Source: Bacillota bacterium (GTDB taxonomy: Bacteria > Bacillota > Clostridia > Christensenellales > Aristaeellaceae). From it: a stretch of DNA of 38,130 bases. The position numbers and the translations under genes are program-made. This document shows, in pieces, positions 16,247 to 24,047 of this stretch. The notes beneath the pieces were generated by a model. The model had not been told where the DNA came from and did not search any database. It was given only the letters and a program-made list of their open reading frames with translations. The stretch is from positions 1 through 38,130 of the forward strand of contig JAEWVC010000001.1 in the NCBI GenBank assembly GCA_023459275.1. The letters are read 5' to 3'. The first letter of the stretch is position 1. The number at the start of each line of letters is the position of its first letter.

Positions 16247-16557
16247 CCTTGCGCTCGCTTCCTTCCCCGGCAGTCCGACGCTTTATTATACTGGAAATCC
16301 CCCCGCCGGACAAGCCGGGCACGGAGGGGGGTACGGAGAGAGTTACGGGGAAGAAGCTTTTTGCAAAAAGCTCCTTCCCCGCACCCCATCCGCAAAAACT
16401 TTCAATAGGGGGCAAACATGGAAGCGGGACCAGGTACGCGCAAACCGGCACAGGCCGGGAAACCGGGTTCTTTGGGAGAAAGGCAGCCCGCCACGCGCAA
16501 AAAGGGTTGACCGCACGGGGGAATGAGGGTATCCTGTTAAGGTATGTTATCCATAGG
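16247..16557. other. Intergenic stretch with a REP-like repeat
   Basis: No credible gene. Leftward frames run through it but cross the palindromic repeat at 16347 and have no homology I recognise. A pyrimidine/purine-biased stretch and the repeat below are the only visible structure. Confidence 0.5.
16347..16410. repeat. REP-like palindromic intergenic repeat
   Basis: GGGGAAG-A-AGCTTTTTGCAAAAAGCT-C-CTTCCCC (16347-16380) is a near-perfect stem. It is followed by GCACCCCATCCGCAAAAACTTTC. The reverse complement of stem plus tail aligns with 38083-38130 (GAAGTTTTCTGGGGATGGGTGCGGGAAGG then a palindrome). Confidence 0.6.
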
Positions 16558-16720
16558 TTATTGCTCTGCCAAATAAAGATTGCGCCAAAGCGGCGGAAGA
16601 TTTTTGCGCAGAGCAAGGAGCGGAACCGAAGGAATAGCAGCGCTATTTCAAGGTTCAGCGGCGCGGCCATGCGTGAAAAGATCCGCCGCGACGCGCAAGA
16701 TATAATTGGTAGAGCAATAA
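16558..16720 (+). repeat. Structured element A, upstream of the TauE-like gene
   Basis: A 163-base element bounded by inverted repeats: TTATTGCTCTGCCAA (16558-16572) against TTGGTAGAGCAATAA (16706-16720), with pairing continuing inward through TTGCGC and GCGGCGGA. Inside are GCAGAGCAAGGAG and a hairpin AATAGC-AGC-GCTATT (16633-16647). It shares its interior, but not its outer arms, with element B at 17530-17758. It ends 24 bases before the permease start codon, so it is likely part of that gene's leader. No transposase frame is present. Confidence 0.65.
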
Positions 16721-16744
16721 TTTGCAGAAGCAGGATGTGTGCGC

Positions 16745-17530
16745 ATGCAGTTTGTTTTCATTTTCTTTATCTGCCTGATCGCTTCCACCGTAGGCAGTAT
16801 CTGCGGGATCGGGGGCGGCGTGGTGATCAAGCCCGTTCTGGATTCGTTGGATGTGATGACGGTAAGCACCGTATCCTTTCTGTCCGGCCTGACCGTGCTG
16901 AGCATGGCCATTATCTCCGTATACCGCAACCGGCATTCCTCCCATGTGGACGGCAGGCGCAGCCTGTTTCTGGGGATCGGCGGAGCGGTGGGCGGCATCG
17001 CGGGGAAAGCCATCTTTGACCTCATCAAAACAGCCGTGGGCCATGACGCGGTGCTGGGTATTATACAGTCCGTGCTGCTGGCGCTGCTCCTTTTGGGAAC
17101 GGCAGCCTACATGCTGGTGAAAGCAAAAATCCCCACAAAGGATTTGCAAAACCCCGCTGCCTGCATCCTCATCGGCCTGGCGCTGGGACTGCTGTCCAGC
17201 TTCCTGGGCATCGGCGGCGGACCCATGAACCTGGTGGTGCTGTATTATTTCTTCTCCATGGATACAAAAAAGGCCGCCGTGAACTCCCTGATCATCATCC
17301 TGCTTTCCCAGTTCACAAGCTTTGTCCAGACCGTTGCCCTTCACAAGGTGCCCGCCTTCGAATGGCCCGTGCTTATCCTGATGGTTACCGCCGGCATCCT
17401 GGGCGGCATGGTTGGGACAAAAATCCACAGGCGCCTGTCCGTTACACAGACGGAGCGCCTCTTCTTCGGGCTTTTGGCCGTGATCTTTGTGATCTGCCTT
17501 TTCAATATCGTTCGGTACGCCGCGGCGTGA
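16745..17530 (+). CDS. TauE/SafE family membrane permease (sulfite/anion exporter type)
   Basis: A 261-residue integral membrane protein with about seven or eight hydrophobic segments. The family's duplicated glycine-rich motif is present twice: SICGIGGGVVIKPVLD near residue 20 and SSFLGIGGGPMNLVVLYYF near 155. The family moves small anions such as sulfite, sulfoacetate or other organosulfur compounds; the substrate cannot be told here. ATG 16745 follows CAGGA by nine bases; GTG 16739, in the same frame, is an alternative. It stands alone, bracketed by two related structured elements (A and B), the second beginning at its stop codon. Confidence 0.88.
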   Translation: MQFVFIFFICLIASTVGSICGIGGGVVIKPVLDSLDVMTVSTVSFLSGLTVLSMAIISVYRNRHSSHVDGRRSLFLGIGGAVGGIAGKAIFDLIKTAVGHDAVLGIIQSVLLALLLLGTAAYMLVKAKIPTKDLQNPAACILIGLALGLLSSFLGIGGGPMNLVVLYYFFSMDTKKAAVNSLIIILLSQFTSFVQTVALHKVPAFEWPVLILMVTAGILGGMVGTKIHRRLSVTQTERLFFGLLAVIFVICLFNIVRYAAA

Positions 17531-17758
17531 TACTATTGTAAAATATTATTTCGTCCAACGCGGCGAGGTATTTTCGATGCAGGACAAGGAGACGGCGCGA
17601 GGCGTAGCAGCGCTACGCGAAGCGGAGGGCGACACAGTCGGCGCCTGTTCAAATACTGTTGAACAAGCGGTCGCGCAGCGACTTGGTTTCCGGCAGGAAA
17701 CCAACCTCCCGCGCGAAAAGAGCCGCCGCAACGACGAAATAATGTTTGGAAATAGTAT
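17530..17758 (+). repeat. Structured element B, downstream of the TauE-like gene
   Basis: A 229-base element. Its ends are inverted repeats: ATACTATT....ATTATTTCGTC....GCGGCG on the left and the reverse complement of GCCGCAACGACGAAATAAT....AATAGTAT on the right. The interior has GCAGGACAAGGAG and hairpin CGTAGC-AGC-GCTACG (17603-17617), matching element A, then an extra block of perfect hairpins: TGTTCAA-ATACTG-TTGAACA, GTCGC-GCA-GCGAC and GGTTTCC-GGCA-GGAAACC. It fills the gap between the permease and xylB stop codons. Confidence 0.65.
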
Positions 17759-17766
17759 GATTCCCT

Positions 17767-19242
17767 TTATCCCATCATCGGCGCAAGCCGCAGGTACAGC
17801 TCCCTATACCTTTCATATCCCGCGTCATATGCTTCCCGCGTTCCCGCGTCCGGCGCGTGCGCGCGTTTGACGGATACGGTTTGATGCACCGCCTGTTCAA
17901 AGCTTTCATAAACATGGGTTCCGACCCCCGCCAGGAGCGCCGCGCCCAGCGCCGTGGCGTCGCCGCAGGCGGGCACCTCCATCCGCCTGCCCAGGACGTC
18001 CGCTTTGATCTGTGTCCATACGCGGCTGTTGGCACTGCCGCCCATGGCCCGGAGCGTTTCCACCCGGGCCCCGGCCGCCTGGGCCGTCTCCAGGTTATGC
18101 TTCAGCGCGTAGGCCGTACCCTCCATTGCCGCCCTGATCATATGCGCGCGTGATTTGGCGTAGGAAAGCCCAAAAAATACGCCGCAGGCCGCAGGGTTCC
18201 AGATGGGGCTGCGCTCCCCGGCCATATAGGGCAGAAAGAGCACGCCGCCGCTCCCCGGCGGGACCGTTTCCGCGAGGGCGTCCATCTGTTGGAAATCAAG
18301 CTCCGGGCAGATGTTTTCCCGCAGCCATTTCAGCGCGCCTCCGCCCCCCGTGGTGCCGCCCTGCAGCAGCCACCGGCCGGGGACAACATGCATCCCCAGG
18401 ATCAGGCTTTTCTCCGCGGCGTATTCATTCAGGCAAATGCTCATACCGCCTGCCTGACCCCCCTGTTCCTGGGTCTGGCCGGGGCCTATCACACCCGCTC
18501 CCAGCGTGCCGCAGGCCGCGTCCAGCCCGCCGGCCGCCACCGGCGTACCCTGCAAAAGCCCCGTAGCCTCCGCCGCCTCCCTGTTTACCCCGCCCACGGT
18601 CTGATGGCAGGGGTACAATGCCGGGAGCAGCTCCCGTTTCAGGCCAAAGCGCCCGCACATTTCCTCATCCCAGCGCCCGCGGCGCATGTCGAAGCAATGG
18701 AGCCCGTACCCCTGGGACAGATCGCAGGACAGGATGCCCGTCAGCCGGTGGACAAGGAAGCCGTTGGACTGCAGGATCACCTCCGCCCGGCGGTAAACGT
18801 CCGGCAGATGGCGCTTGTACCACAGGATCTTGGGCAGCGTGTAGCCGGGCCGGAGGCTGTTCCCGCACAGGGCGAAGATCTCTTCCTCCGGGATCTCCCG
18901 CTCAATATCCCGGCAGATGCCCGCGGCCCTGGTATCCGTCCAGATGGGCGTGGGGCAAAGCACTTCCCCCCGCCCGTTAAGCGCCACGGCGGACCAGCTC
19001 TGGCCGGCCACCCCCACCCCGGCGATCTTCCCCGGGTCCACGGCGCCGTCCAAAAGAAGGGCGCGGATGGCTTTCACCGAAGCGGTCCACCACGCCTGCG
19101 GGTCCTGCTCAGCCCATCCCTCCCCGGGATACCGCACCTCATACGGTTCGCAGGCATTCAGGACCGCCGTGCCTTTCTCGTCAAACAAGGCCGCCTTCAA
19201 GGCGGAGGTCCCAATATCGATGCCCAATAAATACGCTCCCAT
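17767..19242 (-). CDS. xylB: Xylulokinase (FGGY family)
   Basis: A 491-residue sugar kinase, D-xylulose plus ATP to xylulose 5-phosphate. The N-terminal ATPase fold starts YLLGIDIGTSALKAALFDEKG (residues 4-24). The substrate region reads GVGVAGQSWSAVAL and PIWTDTRA, and the catalytic base lies in AAGGLDAACGTLGAG. The C-terminal lobe has GGTTGGGGALKWLRE, LPYMAGERSPIWNPAACGVFFGL and RAMGGSANSRVWTQIKADVLG, the usual FGGY signature 2 area. Length fits the family. The ATG follows GTGAGGTG. It is the second step after xylose isomerase, encoded 16 kb away in the same strand direction. Its promoter has a palindromic operator. Other FGGY kinases are possible, but the residues and context favour xylulose. 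Confidence 0.92.
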   Translation of the reverse strand: MGAYLLGIDIGTSALKAALFDEKGTAVLNACEPYEVRYPGEGWAEQDPQAWWTASVKAIRALLLDGAVDPGKIAGVGVAGQSWSAVALNGRGEVLCPTPIWTDTRAAGICRDIEREIPEEEIFALCGNSLRPGYTLPKILWYKRHLPDVYRRAEVILQSNGFLVHRLTGILSCDLSQGYGLHCFDMRRGRWDEEMCGRFGLKRELLPALYPCHQTVGGVNREAAEATGLLQGTPVAAGGLDAACGTLGAGVIGPGQTQEQGGQAGGMSICLNEYAAEKSLILGMHVVPGRWLLQGGTTGGGGALKWLRENICPELDFQQMDALAETVPPGSGGVLFLPYMAGERSPIWNPAACGVFFGLSYAKSRAHMIRAAMEGTAYALKHNLETAQAAGARVETLRAMGGSANSRVWTQIKADVLGRRMEVPACGDATALGAALLAGVGTHVYESFEQAVHQTVSVKRAHAPDAGTREAYDAGYERYRELYLRLAPMMG

Positions 19243-19326
19243 GGCCGCACCTCACGCAATGGCAGAATCAAACGCCGCGGATACCGGGCGCATTGTCCCC
19301 GCCGGTTAAAAAACCGCCAGGGGATC

Positions 19327-19360
19327 GCGGCAGATGGCTGTCTTTGGGCTGCCATGCCGC
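19327..19360 (-). promoter_or_regulatory. Leader hairpin before xylB
   Basis: In the leader of about 150 bases, GCGGCATGGC pairs with GCCA-TC-TGCCGC. A short T-run lies just downstream on the minus strand (19303-19313), but the stem beside it is only four base pairs, so an attenuator is only a possibility. Confidence 0.35.
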
Positions 19361-19393
19361 TTTCCCCTCCGGGTACAAAGCGCATTTGCAGCC

Positions 19394-19435
19394 ATGATAA
19401 TTCTTTTCCATTTTGATGTCAACCGCCCGGGCGGT
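19394..19435 (-). promoter_or_regulatory. xylB promoter with abutting palindromic operator
   Basis: Minus-strand TTGACA (19417-19422), 17 bases, TATCAT (19394-19399). A perfect 14-base palindrome ACCGCCCGGGCGGT (19422-19435) touches the -35. Its GCCCGGGC core is shared with one of the xylA operators at 36819-36830. Confidence 0.7.
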
Positions 19436-19480
19436 GCATACACGGCTATCGCATGAAGCGCAAGCTCTTCCCGGCAATTG

Positions 19481-19519
19481 AAAAACGCCCGGGCAGCCTG
19501 TCAGCCGTCCGGGCGCTTT
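19481..19519 (-). terminator. Terminator of the aldo/keto reductase gene
   Basis: Read leftward, AGCGCCCGG and CCGGGCGT pair around an inner structured loop and are followed by TTTTT. It stands a few bases after the reductase stop codon. Confidence 0.75.
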
Positions 19520-19527
19520 GGTTCTTT

Positions 19528-20448
19528 TTACGGCAAAATGTTTCCCGCAGCCAAATAGATTTGATACCATTCCTCCCGGGTAAGCCGGATATCGGCGGCC
19601 CGGGCGCAATCCTTCAGGCGCTGTTCATTCATGGTGCCCGTCACGGGCTGCATATTCGCCGGATGGCGCAAAAGCCATGCCATGGCGATGGTGGTATTGG
19701 TTACGCCATACTTTTCGGCAATCTCATTGATCATGGCGTTCAGCTTGGGGAATGCGTCGTTGTTCAGGAACACACCCTGGAAGAAGCCGAACTGGAAGGG
19801 CGACCAGGGCTGGATGGTGATGTCGTTCAGGCGGCAATAGTCCAGCACGCTGCCGTCCCTGTTCACGGCGGCATCGTCCAGCATGTTCACATGCAAGCCC
19901 TGGGAGATCATGTTCGCGTTGGTGATGCTCAGCTGAAGCTGGTTGGCCAGGATGGGCTGCTTCACAAACTTTTTCAGCAGCTTGATCTGCATGGGATTTT
20001 GGTTGGATACGCCGAAATGGCGCACCTTGCCGCTGCTTTGCAGTTCATCGAAGGCCTCGGCCACCTCCTCGGGCTCCACCAGCGCGTCGGGACGGTGCAG
20101 CAGCAGCACGTCCAGGTGGTCGGTCTTCAGCCGTTTCAGGCTGCCGTCCACGGACTTCAGAATATGCTTCTTGGAAAAGTCGAAGGCAACCCCCTTGCGG
20201 ATGCCGCACTTGGACTGCAGGATGATCCTGTCCCGGAGGGCGGCGTTCATATGGATGGCGTCGGAAAATTTCTCCTCGCAGGCGCCGTCGCCATAAATGT
20301 CGGCATGGTCAAAAAAGTTCAGGCCTTCATCCAGCGCCGTTTGGACAAAGCTTTCCGCCTCCCGCTTGTCCAGCCTGTTGATCCGCATGCAGCCTACCGC
20401 GATCACAGGCACCTGAAGATCAGAAACGCCCAGGCGTATCGTTCTCAT
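19528..20448 (-). CDS. Aldo/keto reductase, YdhF-like
   Basis: A 306-residue NAD(P)H-dependent oxidoreductase with a TIM barrel. The catalytic tetrad is visible as Asp47 and Tyr52 (FFDHADIYGDG), Lys80 (LQSKCG) and His118 (LLLHRPD). The cofactor-binding end shows the family patterns HFGVSNQNPMQI and AMAWLLRHPANMQPVTGTMNEQRLKDC. Similarity to the E. coli YdhF subgroup (family AKR, oxidoreductase of unknown substrate) is recalled. ATG 20448 is chosen because AAAAGGAGGGAAACC precedes it; the frame opens at 20538, upstream of the probable transcription start. The promoter has a 19-base spacer typical of MerR control. A role in detoxifying aldehydes, or in reducing sugars, is an inference. Confidence 0.9.
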   Translation of the reverse strand: MRTIRLGVSDLQVPVIAVGCMRINRLDKREAESFVQTALDEGLNFFDHADIYGDGACEEKFSDAIHMNAALRDRIILQSKCGIRKGVAFDFSKKHILKSVDGSLKRLKTDHLDVLLLHRPDALVEPEEVAEAFDELQSSGKVRHFGVSNQNPMQIKLLKKFVKQPILANQLQLSITNANMISQGLHVNMLDDAAVNRDGSVLDYCRLNDITIQPWSPFQFGFFQGVFLNNDAFPKLNAMINEIAEKYGVTNTTIAMAWLLRHPANMQPVTGTMNEQRLKDCARAADIRLTREEWYQIYLAAGNILP

Positions 20449-20523
20449 TGCGGTTTCCCTCCTTTTATATCTCGCGCGCCAGCCGCCCGGAGAAACTCTT
20501 ACAGGCGTGGTACGTCTGTTCCC

Positions 20524-20554
20524 ATGATAAACCTTCAAGCTTACTCTAAGTCAA
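20524..20554 (-). promoter_or_regulatory. MerR-type promoter of the aldo/keto reductase gene
   Basis: Minus-strand TTGACT (20549-20554) and TATCAT (20524-20529) are 19 bases apart, longer than the normal 17. The spacer, CTTAGAGTAAGCTTGAAG, keeps one clean half (CTTAGAG) of the CTTAGAG-type dyads of AdhR-like MerR regulators and a degenerate second half. MerR-family activators work on such overlong spacers. No MerR gene is in the window. Confidence 0.6.
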
Positions 20555-20900
20555 TAGGGGGCAGGCATCAGGAAACTTGTACATTGCTGCGGCTTAACCT
20601 GCGCGCGCAGGATTTTTTGCCATGCTATTGCGAAGGAACAGTCCATCTGTTACAGTATGGTATATATAGAAGCGTTTTTCAGCCTGCGTTTTTTTCACCG
20701 CCTCCCTTGGCGTGTGAAGGATCAAAGCAGTATACGGAGGAAGCCTTCCCCCAAGGAAAGAGCGCTGTTTTTCACGGATCGCGGAGGCGGTCAGACCTGC
20801 GAATGGGACAAGGGCACGGAAAAGTGCTGTGCGGATGAAAAGCGCGGAATATAACGCCTGTGCCGGGCGGTCTGCGGCTTTAGGAAAAAGGAGGGGAATT
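20555..20900 (+). other. Upstream region of the AraC-type gene
   Basis: No gene supported. A 14-base palindrome CCTGCGCGCGCAGG followed by ATTTTTT (20598-20618) looks like an intrinsic terminator, though nothing is known to be transcribed into it. TTGCGA (20628-20633), 17 bases and TACAGT (20651-20656) form a candidate promoter. A 65-codon frame at 20657-20854 lacks a ribosome-binding site and any recognisable product. Confidence 0.4.
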
Positions 20901-21683
20901 ATGGCAGATTTTGAGTATATGCCTTCGCTGCATTTTTTTGTTCACCGCATCTGTACGCCCAATTGGGTGATCCTGCGGCAGTTGATCGATTTCAACGATC
21001 TGACGTATGTATATGCCGGGAAGGGCAGCTACTTTGTGGATGGAGAGCGTATCGACGTATATCCCGGCTGTCTGCTGAGCATTCCCAGCGGCCATTGGCG
21101 GGAAGCCTATACCGATGAAAAGGACCCCCTGCGGTTGTACGCGCTCAACTATAATATGTACGATTTCCAATGCAAGCCCACCGCCCCCGCCCTGCCGCTG
21201 TGCATTGATATCGGCATCAACAAGGAACTTCTGTACAGCTATGCCACGCTGGCCCGCGTCTGGGCACTGAAAGAGCCCACCTATCCGCTGATGGCAGCTT
21301 CCACATTTTTAAGCATCCTCAGCCTGATCATGATGACCATCAAAGCCGAAAAGACCGCCTATGGGGATGCCAGGGTGCAGATGGTGGCGGATTTTGTCCT
21401 GTCCCACCTGAATCGGCGGATCATGACCACAGAGCTCACGGGCCTTACGGCGCTTCATCCCGTGTACCTGAATACGCTGGTGCAAAAGCACACGGGAAAT
21501 ACCCTGCGGAATTTTATCAACCGGATCAAGATCAATGTGGCGGAAGATATCATCGTCCATGAAAAGGTCCCCATCCACGAGGCAGCCCTCCGGTGCGGGT
21601 ATTCGGACATCTATTATTTCAGCAAGATGTTCAAGAAGATCAAAGGCTATCCCCCCTCTTACATTAAAAAAGCAAAGGCGTAG
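20901..21683 (+). CDS. AraC-family transcriptional regulator
   Basis: A 260-residue one-component regulator. The N-terminal half has cupin-type sensing features (DLTYVYAGKGSYFVDGERIDVYPGCLLSIPSGHWREAY in two consecutive strands around residues 33-74). The C-terminal third is the double helix-turn-helix: TTELTGLTALHPVYLNTLVQKHTG and VPIHEAALRCGYSDIYYFSKMFKKIKGYPPSYIKK. AAGGAGGGG lies five bases before ATG 20901. It stands directly before the alpha-glucuronidase gene in the same direction, with a 364-base gap that holds inverted TTGTCCT/AGGACAA boxes. It therefore probably activates the glucuronidase-transporter operon in response to an aldouronic acid or xylo-oligosaccharide (inference). Confidence 0.9.
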   Translation: MADFEYMPSLHFFVHRICTPNWVILRQLIDFNDLTYVYAGKGSYFVDGERIDVYPGCLLSIPSGHWREAYTDEKDPLRLYALNYNMYDFQCKPTAPALPLCIDIGINKELLYSYATLARVWALKEPTYPLMAASTFLSILSLIMMTIKAEKTAYGDARVQMVADFVLSHLNRRIMTTELTGLTALHPVYLNTLVQKHTGNTLRNFINRIKINVAEDIIVHEKVPIHEAALRCGYSDIYYFSKMFKKIKGYPPSYIKKAKA

Positions 21684-22047
21684 CAGCCTGGCGGTCGCCA
21701 TATTATTCTTTATTATGGACAAGTTGTGATAATCGGGTCACATACGGCCAAATGATACCGCTCACCTGCTTTTATATCGTTTAAAAACCATGAAAAGAAA
21801 AGATTTTCCCCGGGAAGTATGGCCGTCTTTACCCGGTTTTTGCTTTTTTCGCCTCAAAGTTGTCCTGAAAGAAAATTCTATTTTTTCCATTCTTTAAATA
21901 GGACAAATATTCTTCAACAGGCCCATTTTCATTTCAGCATACAAATGCTATATTTTGCGTATAGAAACGTGCAGAATATTGCCCGGTATTTGTGCAAGTT
22001 GCATGTGCATTGTCCGCGGGCCAAAAGCCGCATGGAGGCGTGATGCT
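21684..22047 (+). promoter_or_regulatory. Control region of the alpha-glucuronidase operon
   Basis: A 364-base, unusually AT-rich gap. An inverted repeat TTGTCCT (21860-21866) / AGGACAA (21900-21906) sits about 20 bases upstream of a weak promoter, TTTTCA (21926-21931), 17 bases, TATATT (21949-21954). Poor -35 plus upstream dyad is the arrangement expected for AraC-type activation. A third GGACAA copy is at 21717-21722. No gene is seen. Confidence 0.5.
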
Positions 22048-23997
22048 TTGGAAACGGAACAGGGGTATCAGGAATATGATGCATGGCTCCAGCGGGGCGG
22101 GGCATATCGCCTGCAGCCCGTGAGGCTTTCGGGCCCGGAGAGTGCCGTATTCCCCATGGAGGAACTCCGTACGGGGCTTAAGCGGCTGTTTGGCGGCGCT
22201 GTTCTGGGCAATGATGCCTCTTTCGCATTCGAATTTGAACAGGACGGCGGTATGATGCCCGAGGCATACGCGCTGGCCGGGTCAAAGGAACGTTTGGTGA
22301 TCAGGGCGGCGGATGAAAACGGCATGCTGTACGGGGCGTACGCGCTGCTGATGCGTCTTGCCGCCGGGGAAAGGCCGGCGGAGATTCACTGCGAATCCGC
22401 GCCCGCAGTAAAGCGGCGGATTTTGAACCACTGGGACAACATGGACGGCAGCGTCGAGCGGGGATACAGCGGAAAATCCCTGTTCTTCCGGGAGGGAAGG
22501 CTGTGTTACAGCGAGGCGCGCATCCGGGATTACGCCCGTTTGCTGGCTTCGGTGGGCATCAACCGAATCGCCGTCAACAATGTGAATGTGGGGGAGCAAA
22601 GCGCCAGGCTGATCACCCGGGAAATGCTTCCGGACGTCGCCCGGCTGGCCGGCATCTTCCGTCCCTTCGGCATACGGCTTCTCCTTTCCGTCCATTTTGA
22701 AAGCCCGTTGCTGCTGGGGGACCTCGAAACAGCGGATCCCCTGGACCCGCGGGTGGAAGCCTGGTGGCAGGCAGCGGCGGAGCGGGTCTACGGGCTGATC
22801 CCCGATTTTGACGGGTTCCTGGTGAAGGCTGATTCGGAGTTCCGGGGCGGCCCGGCCGCCTTGGGGCGGACGCAGGCCGACGGCGCCAACGCCATTGCCC
22901 GGGCGGTGGCCCCCTATGGCGGAACCGTGTACTGGCGCTGCTTCATTTATAATTGCATGCAGGACTGGCGCGATACGGCTACCGACCGGCCCAAGGCGGC
23001 ATACGAAACGTTTATGCCCCTGGACGGCGCGTTCCTTGACAATGTGGTGCTGCAGATCAAATACGGGCCCACAGACTTCCAGGTACGGGAGCCCATCTCG
23101 CCGCTGCTGGGTGCCATGGCGCGTACCAGGCAGGCGATAGAGCTTCAGATCACCCAGGAATACACGGGCCAGCAGACCGACCTGTACACGCTGGCGGTGC
23201 AGTGGGAAGAAATATTCAATTCCCCGGTTTCCGATTCTGTCCTGGTCCGCGGTCTGCTGGGCGGAAGGATCGGCGCCGTAACAGGCGTTTCCAATGCGGG
23301 GGATGACGGAAACTGGACGGGGCACACGCTGGCGCAGGCAAATTTGTATGCTTTCGGCCGGATGGCGTGGGATCCCGGGCTCACGGCGCGCAAGGTGACG
23401 GAGGAATGGATCAAGCTCACTTTGGGCTGTGATCCCCCGCTTGTCGGCACGCTCAGCCGGATGATGCTGGCCTCCAGGCGGGTATTCGAAAAGTACAATG
23501 CGCCCCTGGGCATCGGCTGGATGGTATCCGTGGGCAACCACTACGGGCCCAGCGTGGACGGCTACGAATACATGAAATGGGGGACCTACCACCGGGCGGA
23601 TCATCGCGCCATCGGCGTGGACAGGACCGACAAGGGCACCGGCCTCACGGCCCAGTACCACCCGTCGCTGGCGGCGGTGTACAACGACAGAAACACCTGT
23701 CCGGAAGAGCTGCTGCTGTTTTTCCACCGGGTGGAATACGGATACCGGCTGAAAAGCGGGAAAACGCTGATCCAGTACATCTATGACACCCACTTTGAGG
23801 GGGCGGAGGAAGTCCGGGGCCTTATAAATACCTGGGATTCCTTGAAGGAACTCCTTCCCCCGGCCGCATACGCCTCCGTATCGGGGAAGCTGCAAAAGCA
23901 GCTTCAAAACGCCCGGGAGTGGCGGGACGTGGTCAACACCTATTTTTACCGCAAGACAGGCATCCCGGATGACCAGGGGCGAAGGATCTATCCGTAG
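22048..23997 (+). CDS. aguA: Alpha-glucuronidase, glycoside hydrolase family 67
   Basis: A 649-residue enzyme without a signal peptide, so it acts in the cytoplasm, removing (4-O-methyl)glucuronic acid from the non-reducing end of aldouronic acids. GH67 signatures are ILNHWDNMDGSVERGYSGKSLF, LVKADSEFRGGP (acid Glu264), DNVVLQIKYGPTDFQVREP (Asp343) and LQITQEYTG (Glu371); the 79- and 28-residue spacings fit the family triad. The start is called at TTG 22048, nine bases after GGAGG; the frame opens at 21955 inside the promoter, and no ATG fits better. It is slightly shorter than typical members (about 680-700). It leads an operon with the transporter. The TTG start may lower translation. Confidence 0.94.
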   Translation: METEQGYQEYDAWLQRGGAYRLQPVRLSGPESAVFPMEELRTGLKRLFGGAVLGNDASFAFEFEQDGGMMPEAYALAGSKERLVIRAADENGMLYGAYALLMRLAAGERPAEIHCESAPAVKRRILNHWDNMDGSVERGYSGKSLFFREGRLCYSEARIRDYARLLASVGINRIAVNNVNVGEQSARLITREMLPDVARLAGIFRPFGIRLLLSVHFESPLLLGDLETADPLDPRVEAWWQAAAERVYGLIPDFDGFLVKADSEFRGGPAALGRTQADGANAIARAVAPYGGTVYWRCFIYNCMQDWRDTATDRPKAAYETFMPLDGAFLDNVVLQIKYGPTDFQVREPISPLLGAMARTRQAIELQITQEYTGQQTDLYTLAVQWEEIFNSPVSDSVLVRGLLGGRIGAVTGVSNAGDDGNWTGHTLAQANLYAFGRMAWDPGLTARKVTEEWIKLTLGCDPPLVGTLSRMMLASRRVFEKYNAPLGIGWMVSVGNHYGPSVDGYEYMKWGTYHRADHRAIGVDRTDKGTGLTAQYHPSLAAVYNDRNTCPEELLLFFHRVEYGYRLKSGKTLIQYIYDTHFEGAEEVRGLINTWDSLKELLPPAAYASVSGKLQKQLQNAREWRDVVNTYFYRKTGIPDDQGRRIYP

Positions 23998-24047
23998 GCC
24001 CGCCGCAATGGAGGATGGCGGAAGACCGCTGCAGGGAGGTCGATCCT

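Noticed and set aside
16131..16670. A 179-codon minus-strand frame overlapping the zinc-ribbon gene start
   Set aside because: It runs through the palindromic repeat and element A and overlaps a better-supported gene in another frame.
16558..17758. A composite transposon carrying the TauE-like gene
   Set aside because: The two elements are in direct orientation with different ends, no transposase is present and no target duplication is visible.
19303..19330. An intrinsic terminator in the xylB leader
   Set aside because: The T-run is good but the adjoining stem has only four base pairs; kept only as a possibility in the leader-hairpin entry.
20657..20854. A 65-codon frame before the AraC-type gene
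   Set aside because: No ribosome-binding site and no recognisable product; it lies in a probable untranslated leader.
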